From an uncultured Coriobacteriales bacterium (GTDB lineage Bacteria > Actinomycetota > Coriobacteriia > Coriobacteriales > Atopobiaceae), in assembly GCA_947305035.1 (NCBI GenBank), contig CAMZCV010000100.1, positions 1 through 5,203 on the forward strand: a stretch of 5,203 bases of DNA, read 5' to 3'. The notes under the pieces are model-generated. The model did not search any database. It saw only the letters and a list, made by a program, of their open reading frames with translations, and was not told the origin of the DNA. The position numbers were made by a program, and so were the translations under genes. Shown piece by piece: positions 1 to 4,739 of the stretch (the first letter of the stretch is position 1; every line of letters begins with the position of its first letter).

Positions 1-902
1 TCCGCGATACGAACCTGGCTCAGATCGGCCGCCCGTATCCCGGCATGATGGACCTCTATATCGACGAGACCAACCTCTACCACCGCATGGGCCTCTACAC
101 CAAGCAGTTCGACTGGGAGAAGATGTGGGCCATCGCGGACGACATCACCGACGAGAGCGTCATCGCCGCGAAGGTCGCCGACATCCACGACACCTTCGAG
201 ATCAAGGGCGACTACGACGAGGCGAGCATTCACGAGATGGCGCGCTACGTCGTGGCTTTCGAGCAGTGGGTGAAGGACGAGCAGCTGGGCTTTGTGGCCA
301 GCCACTACGACGGCTTCGCCCAGGGCAAGGCCGGCGTGCTCGACTCCATGCTCATCCCCGCGTTCTCGATGCTCATCAAGCAGGGCATCGCCTGCGCCGT
401 GGAGGGCGACATCAAGGTGGCCATGGGCATGAGCATCATGAAGACCCTCTCCGGTGCCTGCCAGCTCTCCGAGTTCTACACCTTCGACTTCAACGACGAC
501 GTGGTGCTCATCGGCCACTCCGGCAGCGGCGACGCGTGCTTCTCCACCGCGCGCAAGGCCTCCATGGAGATCGTGCCCGTGTTCCACGGCAAGGCGGGCG
601 GCGGCTTCCTCACGCGCTTCTATCCCAAGCCCGGCCCCATCACCTACCTCGGCATCACACAGGATGCAGACGGCAACTTCAAGTTCATCGTGAGCGAGGG
701 CATCATCGAGGACGGCCCCACGCTGGGCAACGGCGACACCACCTTCCGCACGCGCTTCTCCATCGGCGCGCGCGAGTGGAACAACCGCTGGTGCGAGTGC
801 GGCCCCACGCACCACTTCGCTGCAGCTCAGGGTTCCTGGACCGACACCATCCTCAAGGTGGCCAAGATCCTCGACGTTCCCGTCGAAGTTGTCTGCCGCT
901 AG
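1..902 (+). CDS. L-fucose/L-arabinose isomerase-family protein, 3' part (5' end outside window)
   Basis: The reading frame (codons start at base 3) is open from the window edge to a TAG stop at 900-902, giving about 299 residues, the C-terminal part of a protein that is usually 450-500 long. It resembles the AraA/FucI superfamily, cytoplasmic metal-dependent aldose-ketose isomerases. Candidate metal ligands match the AraA pattern (E306, E333, H350, H449 in E. coli): Glu in VEGD (402-404), Glu in LSEFYTFDF (471-473), His in IGHSG (516-518) and a His in GPTHHF (810-815). The C-terminus GPTHHF followed by KVAKILDVPVEVV is typical of the FucI/AraA-like clade that is distinct from classical AraA. 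The substrate (L-arabinose, L-fucose, L-rhamnose or another sugar) cannot be read from this fragment. A rhamnosidase-like remnant follows 27 bases later on the same strand, which suggests an operon for deoxysugar- or pentose-containing glycans. Family call is confident; sugar specificity is not. Confidence 0.85.
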   Translation, partial: RDTNLAQIGRPYPGMMDLYIDETNLYHRMGLYTKQFDWEKMWAIADDITDESVIAAKVADIHDTFEIKGDYDEASIHEMARYVVAFEQWVKDEQLGFVASHYDGFAQGKAGVLDSMLIPAFSMLIKQGIACAVEGDIKVAMGMSIMKTLSGACQLSEFYTFDFNDDVVLIGHSGSGDACFSTARKASMEIVPVFHGKAGGGFLTRFYPKPGPITYLGITQDADGNFKFIVSEGIIEDGPTLGNGDTTFRTRFSIGAREWNNRWCECGPTHHFAAAQGSWTDTILKVAKILDVPVEVVCR

Positions 903-1141
903 AATCCACCTGTCGCCGGAAGGCCAACCATGATCATCACGAACCTTGCTGTAAACCATATCGCCAACCTGCTGGGATACGACCTTGGCGCCAAGCCCAC
1001 GTTCTCCTGGATCGTCGAGGAGTCCGCCGGAACCCGCGCCGTCGCATCGCGCGTGGTGGTGACCTGCGATGATATGGTCGTAACCGATACCGGCTGGGCC
1101 GACCTCGACGCCAAGGCCTGCGCGCTCTTGGCAAGCTCTTC

Positions 1142-1180
1142 GGATAGCCGCAGCTTCGGTTATCCAACCCTTCCTTCCTG
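1142..1180 (+). terminator. Probable intrinsic terminator after the sugar operon
   Basis: Arms 1142-1150 (GGATAGCCG) and 1157-1165 (CGGTTATCC) pair over 9 positions with one G-U (1147-1160) around a 6-base loop. A pyrimidine-rich tail with T pairs (TTCCTTCCTGT) follows. The G-U pair forms only in the + strand transcript (it is a C-A mismatch on the other strand), which favours a + strand role. The tail is not a clean T run, so efficiency is uncertain. Confidence 0.5.
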
Positions 1181-1181
1181 T

Positions 1182-1212
1182 ACGCCCCGTGCCATCCCCC
1201 GGCACGGGGCGT
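1182..1212. terminator. Perfect 12-bp hairpin between convergent genes
   Basis: ACGCCCCGTGCC (1182-1193) and GGCACGGGGCGT (1201-1212) are exact reverse complements around a 7-base loop. The hairpin lies between the + strand sugar unit and the 3' end of the - strand gene ending at 1226, so a bidirectional transcription stop is the natural reading. Neither side has a T tract, so it may instead act as an RNA 3'-end stabiliser or Rho-linked block. Confidence 0.55.
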
Positions 1213-1225
1213 CGCATTACATGCG

Positions 1226-1495
1226 TTACTCCTGCTCGTTGCGGTTGTAGAACCGTGTGAGCTGCTCCTGTGAATGCTCGGCCCGCTTGCGTTCCACGAT
1301 GCTCTGCCTGTGGTCGAGGATCGCGACCATCTCGTCGGCGATCTCCTCCATGGAGCGCGGCCGCGCGCCGCGCAGGTATCCCGCCATGCGCCGCATGGAC
1401 CACTCGCCGCCGAGTCCCGCGGCAAGCGCCGCTCCCAGCTCCTCCGGATAGCCCAGCTCCCTCACAGCGGGGAGCAAGTCATCATACGCGTCCAT
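1226..1495 (-). CDS. Small conserved-looking hypothetical protein, 89 aa
   Basis: The start chosen is the ATG at 1493-1495: GGGAG lies about 5 bases upstream, and the protein from here looks coherent (MDAYDDLLPAVRELGYPEEL at the start). The longer upstream frame (to 1714) is arginine-rich, runs through a hairpin and overlaps the lipoprotein gene, so it was dropped. An alternative ATG at 1526-1528 overlaps the TATACT -10-like element and has a poorer ribosome site. The stop is TAA at 1226-1228. The protein has no signal peptide or membrane segment. It is charged and likely helical: an N-terminal helix, a middle stretch with SMRRMAGYLRGARPRSMEEI at about residues 33-52, and a long charged C-terminal helix (about 52-89) ending in FYNRNEQE. 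I recall similar small proteins in Clostridia and Coriobacteria but cannot name a family or function. It lies 95 bases after the lipoprotein gene on the same strand, with a hairpin between them, so it is probably its own transcript. Confidence 0.7.
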   Translation of the reverse strand: MDAYDDLLPAVRELGYPEELGAALAAGLGGEWSMRRMAGYLRGARPRSMEEIADEMVAILDHRQSIVERKRAEHSQEQLTRFYNRNEQE

Positions 1496-1514
1496 GAGCG
1501 TCTCCCATCTCCAA

Positions 1515-1534
1515 AGCGATCGCTGCATAGTATA
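1515..1534 (-). promoter_or_regulatory. Candidate -10 element and 10-bp palindrome upstream of the 89-aa gene
   Basis: On the - strand TATACT (1529-1534) matches the -10 consensus TATAAT at five of six positions and lies about 34 bases upstream of the ATG at 1495. Just downstream is a perfect 10-bp palindrome, AGCGATCGCT (1515-1524), about where transcription would begin. No convincing -35 box is seen 16-18 bases upstream. The palindrome could be an operator, or chance. Confidence 0.3.
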
Positions 1535-1569
1535 CCGCCCCCTCAGGACAGGTCCCGAAGGGGCGGTAT
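1532..1569 (-). terminator. Strong hairpin between the lipoprotein gene and the 89-aa gene
   Basis: ATACCGCCCC (1532-1541) and GGGGCGGTAT (1560-1569) are exact reverse complements. The 18-base interior can extend the stem (1544-1549 with 1552-1557), including one G-U pair that exists only in the - strand RNA, which suggests the - strand transcript is the functional one. It begins 21 bases past the lipoprotein stop and so is a plausible end for the nickel operon. There is no T tract; the 3' side runs into the TATACT element. Confidence 0.5.
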
Positions 1570-1590
1570 GGCGCTTGCGTGCCGCTCGGG

Positions 1591-2034
1591 TTATTTGACA
1601 GGGGAGATGGTCACGGTTCCCGTTGCAGGGGCGTCGTTGTCGCCGGAGATGGCGAGCGAATAGCTCCCGGGCGCGATGTCGAAGGTGAAGGCATCGGTGC
1701 CGGAGGCATTGCACGTGAAGATGACGTCATCTTGCCCGAGGCTGATCTGCCCTTCCTCGATGGAGTCTCCGCCAACAGCGTACCCGATCGTAACATGCAG
1801 CGTACCGGAGGCGAGGTCCGAGCTGACGGTAAGCGACGTGCAACCTTCCGGAACGTCGTAGTTTATGAGCATTGCATCGCGGCCGCGCGCGGTATCTGCG
1901 GTTACGGTGTAGGTGCCGTCCTCGCCCAAATCGCCTGCAAGCGTGGTCTTGGAATCGCATGCGGACAGCGCGATGATAAGCGCAAAGACCCCTGCCGCTG
2001 CAAGTAGCCCCTTGAAGAACTGTCTTGTATTCAT
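1591..2034 (-). CDS. Secreted lipoprotein of unknown function, last gene of the nickel operon
   Basis: The protein is 147 residues, starting at ATG 2032-2034 with AGGAG about 8 bases upstream, and ending TAA. Residues 1-26 are a textbook lipoprotein signal: positive N-terminus (R4, K8), hydrophobic core (about 9-23) and lipobox LSAC with the lipidated Cys at 26, so it should be anchored to the outer face of the membrane. The mature part is acidic, rich in Thr, Ser, Gly and Asp, and looks beta-stranded (LTVSSDLASG, TLHVTIGYAV, AFTFDIAPGSYSLAISG, TGTVTISPV), suggesting one small beta-sandwich. It has two further cysteines (C64, C108) that could form a disulfide, and only one histidine (H80). 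It starts 33 bases after nikO on the same strand, so co-transcription is likely. I do not recognise a family. A role as an extracytoplasmic helper of the nickel transporter is possible from position alone; nothing in the residues shows metal binding. Confidence 0.85.
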   Translation of the reverse strand: MNTRQFFKGLLAAAGVFALIIALSACDSKTTLAGDLGEDGTYTVTADTARGRDAMLINYDVPEGCTSLTVSSDLASGTLHVTIGYAVGGDSIEEGQISLGQDDVIFTCNASGTDAFTFDIAPGSYSLAISGDNDAPATGTVTISPVK

Positions 2035-2067
2035 CGCTTCTCTCCTCTCGGCTGACGAACGGCCTGT

Positions 2068-2829
2068 CTATTTGTCAGCGTGCAGATTGATGTGGGTATG
2101 CGGACGGTCCTCGTAGCCATGGTATTCGCCCATATAGACGAAATAGTCTGCCACCTCATCGGCGAGCGACTGGTCGTGTGTGGCAATGATGAGCGTCTTC
2201 CCGGCAGCCTTGAGCTGCTTCAGGAAACCCATGAGCCATGTCTGCGTCTTCGCATCGAGTCCTGCGAGCGGCTCGTCGAAGCAGTATGCATCGGGGTTCA
2301 TACTGAGCACGCAGGCAATGGCAACGCGTTTCTTCTCTCCGCCCGAGAGCGTCCACGGCGCGCGCTCGCGCAGCGCGCGTATGTCGAGTAGCGCGAGCGT
2401 ATCGTCCACACGTTGCTCCACTTCATCCTCTGACAGGCCCATCTGGCGCGGCCCGAAGGCGATCTCATCGGCCACACTGGGGCAGAAGAGCTGCGCGTCG
2501 CTGTCTTGGAAGATGAAGCCCACGCGCGCATGCAGGCGCTTGGCAAACGCCGCATCGCGCATGGTCTGCTCGGTCACTTCCGCACCGTCAAAACGATAGC
2601 CGCCCTTCTGCGGGAAGATGAGGCCGCAGAGCGCTCTGAGCAGCGTCGATTTGCCGCTGCCGTTGTCGCCCATGAGCACCACGCACTCGCCCGTGCGGAT
2701 CTCCAGCGTGATATGGCGGAGCACGGGCGTCTCATCGTAGGCGAAGCAGAAGTCGTCGAGTTCGATGAGGGGGCTCCCACCGTTTCCACGGGGCGCGTGG
2801 AGGGATGCTTGCTCGTGGATGTGCGTCAT
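2068..2829 (-). CDS. nikO: Nickel ECF transporter ATP-binding protein NikO (CbiO family)
   Basis: This is a 253-residue cytoplasmic ABC ATPase that powers metal import by the energy-coupling-factor type transporter. All ABC motifs are present: Walker A GDNGSGKST (54-62), Q-loop Q108 in FIFQDSDAQLF (the QDSDAQLF form is typical of ECF ATPases), signature LSGGEKKR (161-168), Walker B YCFDEP (182-187) with E186 as catalytic base, D-loop GLD (190-192) and switch H218 in ATHD. The start is the ATG at 2827-2829, one base after the nikQ stop (TAGcATG); an upstream extension to 2967 would lie inside nikQ and has no family resemblance. The C-terminus has histidines at 237, 244, 246 and 250 and the N-terminus reads MTHIHE, possibly incidental metal-binding ends. 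A single ATPase gene implies an NikO homodimer with NikQ and NikMN. CbiO (cobalt) is the alternative; neighbouring nikR favours nickel. Confidence 0.93.
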   Translation of the reverse strand: MTHIHEQASLHAPRGNGGSPLIELDDFCFAYDETPVLRHITLEIRTGECVVLMGDNGSGKSTLLRALCGLIFPQKGGYRFDGAEVTEQTMRDAAFAKRLHARVGFIFQDSDAQLFCPSVADEIAFGPRQMGLSEDEVEQRVDDTLALLDIRALRERAPWTLSGGEKKRVAIACVLSMNPDAYCFDEPLAGLDAKTQTWLMGFLKQLKAAGKTLIIATHDQSLADEVADYFVYMGEYHGYEDRPHTHINLHADK

Positions 2830-2830
2830 G

Positions 2831-3649
2831 CTAGATGATGCCTTCCAAGTGCAGGTACAGGACGATGAGCAGGGCGAACGCGGCAATCCAGACCGCATCC
2901 GCCGCTTTGGGCGAGAATGCCCGCCCACCATCATACTCCCCATCGAAGCAGCGGCAGCGCATGGCATCGTAGGTATCCTGCGCCGCTCGTGCGGACTTCA
3001 CGAGGAGCGAGCCTCCCACGCCGCCGAGCGAGGCCTGCTTCGCGCTATCGCGGCCCACGCTGCGCAGAAGGAGCGCGGTGAGGATTTCGAGCGCCGTCTC
3101 CCCAAGGCGGACGATGTTTCTGAGCGTAAGATCGAGGGTCATGATCACGATGCTGGGAACATGGAAGGCGCGGAGGCCATATGTGATATCGCCTGCTGGT
3201 GTGGTGAGCGCAACCTCCATCACAAGCCCCGTGGAGGCGAGCGCCTTCATACCCATGCGCACCGCCGAGGCGGGCTGGCCGAGCAGGGATGCCGGGAGCA
3301 TGAGCAGGAAGGCGAGCGCACCCGCGGTTCCCGCCACCGCTGCCGTGCGTGCGAGAGCAGCGCGTGGAAGCAGTGCCGCTCGTATCAGCACGAATGCGAG
3401 CAGCACGAGCGTGAACATGAGGTTGGTCGAGAGCGAGTTCAAGATGATTGCCCCCAGCGCGAGTGCGAGCTTCACCGGTGCGGTGGGGGAGAATGGCGAC
3501 CGGTGCCCGTCATCCAGTCGAAGCTGCCTCAGCACCGCAGCCACCGAGAGCATGCTCTTGGTCGCGAAGGTGCTGCGGTCGTGGAGCGGCTCGTAGACCT
3601 GGGGGTCAACAAGCCAGCTGGGAACGGTATCTCGGGGATCGCCATCCAC
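2831..3649 (-). CDS. nikQ: Nickel ECF transporter transmembrane coupling protein NikQ (CbiQ family)
   Basis: This is a 272-residue membrane protein matching the T component of ECF metal transporters, which links the NikO ATPases to substrate-binding NikMN. Hydrophobic segments lie at about 60-93 (probably two helices), 103-124, 137-149 (weaker) and 252-268. The cytoplasmic coupling region is recognisable: LTLRNIVRLGETALEILTAL (174-193) and a second helix with SARAAQDTYDAMRCRCFDGE (219-238), the usual place of the Ala-Arg-Gly type coupling motif, here AMRCRCF. The start is a GTG at 3647-3649, 6 bases after the nikMN stop, with no clear ribosome site, so translation probably depends on coupling to nikMN. 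The segment before residue 55 is longer than in most CbiQ proteins, so a later start (M33) is possible. The upstream TAG of nikMN is in the same frame as nikQ. Confidence 0.9.
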   Translation of the reverse strand: MDGDPRDTVPSWLVDPQVYEPLHDRSTFATKSMLSVAAVLRQLRLDDGHRSPFSPTAPVKLALALGAIILNSLSTNLMFTLVLLAFVLIRAALLPRAALARTAAVAGTAGALAFLLMLPASLLGQPASAVRMGMKALASTGLVMEVALTTPAGDITYGLRAFHVPSIVIMTLDLTLRNIVRLGETALEILTALLLRSVGRDSAKQASLGGVGGSLLVKSARAAQDTYDAMRCRCFDGEYDGGRAFSPKAADAVWIAAFALLIVLYLHLEGII

Positions 3650-3655
3650 GTTGCG

Positions 3656-4642
3656 CTAGGCGTCGAAGTCGACCGCGGGTTTCATGGCTCCCGCGGCCAG
3701 GCGGAAGATCACAACGAGCAGGGCAACGCCGATAACTGCGGAGACGATATAGCCTACGACTTCGGGAAGGGCTCCGACCGTGTAGTCGGGCATGAACGAT
3801 GACCACTCCCAGCCGGTGGCGAGGCCTGCGGGCTCGTAGCCCACCATCTCGGCGAGGTCCTCGAGACCCCACTCGCCCCAGGCGTCACCCGTGGCGAGAA
3901 GGCCCAGCGGGCAGGCGGCGATGAGCGCCACGACCAAACCGATTGCGGGAGCCGTCTTGCCGCCCTGCTCGACGGTCTCGATGCCGAAGCTGGGGGCTGC
4001 AGAGCGCAGGAACGCGAGGATACCCACCGTAAAGCCCGCCTCGGCGAGGCCAGCCACGGTGAGGTGCCCGAGCATCATGGCGGGGATGGAGACCGTGAGG
4101 GGATAGGGGCAATAGAGCGCAGCGCCAGAGGCGTCGGTGAACAGCAGCGGCTGGATGCCGAACTCGATGGCGGCGAGCAATGCGGCAGCATTGAGGCCCA
4201 GATACGAGCCCACGCCTGCGCCGATGAGCTCGCCCTTGCGGCTCTCGGCGCGCGTGGAGATGGCGCGGTAGATGGCATAGCCCACCATGGGGCAGATGAA
4301 CGCCATGTTGAAGCAGTTGGCGCCGAAGGCCAGAACGCCGCCGTCTCCGAAGAAGACTGCCTGGATGGCGAGGGCGATCGAGACCGCGAGCACCGCCGCC
4401 CAGGGTCCGAAGAGGATGGCGATAAGCGTTGCGCAGACGGCATGGCCCGTGGTGCCGCCGGGAAGGGGTATATTGAACATCATGGAGAGGAAGCAGAACG
4501 CTGCTGCGATTCCCACGAGCGGCATCTTCTCCCGCGGAACGGTCTCACGAACCTTCTTGACGGCATGGGCCCAGATGGGGACCATGGCGACGTCGAACAC
4601 GGCGCAGGTGGAGGGGCTGAGGTAGTTCTCGGGAATGTGCAT
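3656..4642 (-). CDS. nikMN: Nickel ECF transporter substrate-binding membrane protein NikM fused to an N-type (PDGLE-like) domain
   Basis: The protein is 328 residues, starting at ATG 4640-4642 with GGAG 5 bases upstream. This start is decisive because the family uses its own N-terminus (Met1 amine and His2) as metal ligands; it begins MHIPENYLSP. A third ligand, His67, lies in PGGTTGHAV, as in NikM structures. Hydrophobic segments at about 12-25, 42-59, 69-97, 103-126, 138-160, 184-213 and 231-250 make up the NikM core. The C-terminal part (about 251-328) replaces a separate NikN: an extracytoplasmic stretch AWGEWGLEDLAEMVGYEPAG (254-273), then MPDY (284-287), and a final membrane helix (about 295-316), in the style of the PDGLE-type fusion seen in Firmicutes and Actinobacteria. 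It binds Ni2+ (or Co2+) and delivers it inward with NikQ and NikO. A longer upstream frame to 4927 would overlap nikR antisense and is not real. Confidence 0.92.
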   Translation of the reverse strand: MHIPENYLSPSTCAVFDVAMVPIWAHAVKKVRETVPREKMPLVGIAAAFCFLSMMFNIPLPGGTTGHAVCATLIAILFGPWAAVLAVSIALAIQAVFFGDGGVLAFGANCFNMAFICPMVGYAIYRAISTRAESRKGELIGAGVGSYLGLNAAALLAAIEFGIQPLLFTDASGAALYCPYPLTVSIPAMMLGHLTVAGLAEAGFTVGILAFLRSAAPSFGIETVEQGGKTAPAIGLVVALIAACPLGLLATGDAWGEWGLEDLAEMVGYEPAGLATGWEWSSFMPDYTVGALPEVVGYIVSAVIGVALLVVIFRLAAGAMKPAVDFDA

Positions 4643-4669
4643 GGTGGCTCCAATCGCAGCTCTGATTCC

Positions 4670-4695
4670 TCGCAAACGATAATACTCTTTTGTGA
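4670..4695. promoter_or_regulatory. Candidate NikR operator in the nikMN-nikR divergent spacer
   Basis: The 97-base spacer (4643-4739) contains an imperfect 26-bp inverted repeat: TCGCAAA (4670-4676) and TTTGTGA (4689-4695) match at 6 of 7 positions across 12 bases. Comparing the full 13-base halves, 9 of 13 positions are symmetric. It covers the likely nikMN -10 (4679-4684), as expected for repression by nickel-loaded NikR. It is not the E. coli GTATGA-N16-TCATAC site, nor the H. pylori TATWATT type. No other inverted repeat of similar size was seen in the spacer. Confidence 0.45.
4679..4684 (-). promoter_or_regulatory. Candidate -10 box of the nikMN promoter
   Basis: TATTAT on the - strand matches TATAAT at five of six positions. 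Transcription would start near 4672, leaving a leader of about 30 bases before the nikMN ATG. The -35 region 17 bases upstream (TAGTAA) is a weak match. On the + strand the same A/T patch reads GATAAT (4678-4683) and could serve as the -10 for nikR, so the two promoters may overlap. Confidence 0.4.
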
Positions 4696-4739
4696 TTCGT
4701 GTTACTACTGCGAACGCATGAGATGAACGGAGTGGAAAC

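Larger units (their letters stand above)
930..1250 (+). pseudogene. Truncated alpha-L-rhamnosidase (GH78-like) N-terminal remnant
   Basis: An ATG at 930 sits 6 bases after a good ribosome site (GGAAGG, 918-923), 27 bases past the isomerase stop. The first ~65 residues (930-1124) read like the N-terminal beta-sandwich of GH78 alpha-L-rhamnosidases: MIITNLAVNHIANLLGYDLG, then KPTFSWIVEES, ASRVVV and DTGWADLD, all recognised from memory of that family. Full-length enzymes are roughly 700-1000 residues and release terminal L-rhamnose from glycans and glycosides. After about residue 65 the resemblance stops; the frame continues through two hairpins (1142-1165, 1182-1212) and ends at TAG 1248-1250, inside the 3' end of the convergent gene. 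The catalytic domain is absent. The most likely reading is a deletion that removed the rest of the gene, with the ribosome site and start left intact. It could still be expressed as a ~106-residue peptide, but nothing suggests a function. Confidence 0.7.

Noticed and set aside
125..1072. 315-codon + strand frame overlapping the isomerase
   Set aside because: It is Arg/His-dominated and out of frame with the recognisable isomerase, so it is a shadow frame.
2051..2079. GCTGAC/GTCAGC stem at the nikO stop as a terminator
   Set aside because: A 6-bp stem with a 17-base loop and no T tract, right before a gene with a strong ribosome site, is too weak to call.
2830..2967. Extension of NikO to 2967
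   Set aside because: It overlaps the nikQ 3' end and has no ATPase-like content; the ATG at 2829 abuts the nikQ stop, as is usual for coupled genes.
2765..3802. 345-codon + strand open frame opposite nikO, nikQ and nikMN
   Set aside because: The sequence is Arg/His/Glu-rich with no recognisable domain, and it is a mirror of GC-rich coding sequence on the other strand.
4696..4714. TTCG-N11-CGAA inverted repeat near nikR as a second operator
   Set aside because: The arms are only 4 bases and the flanks are not symmetric, so chance is likely.
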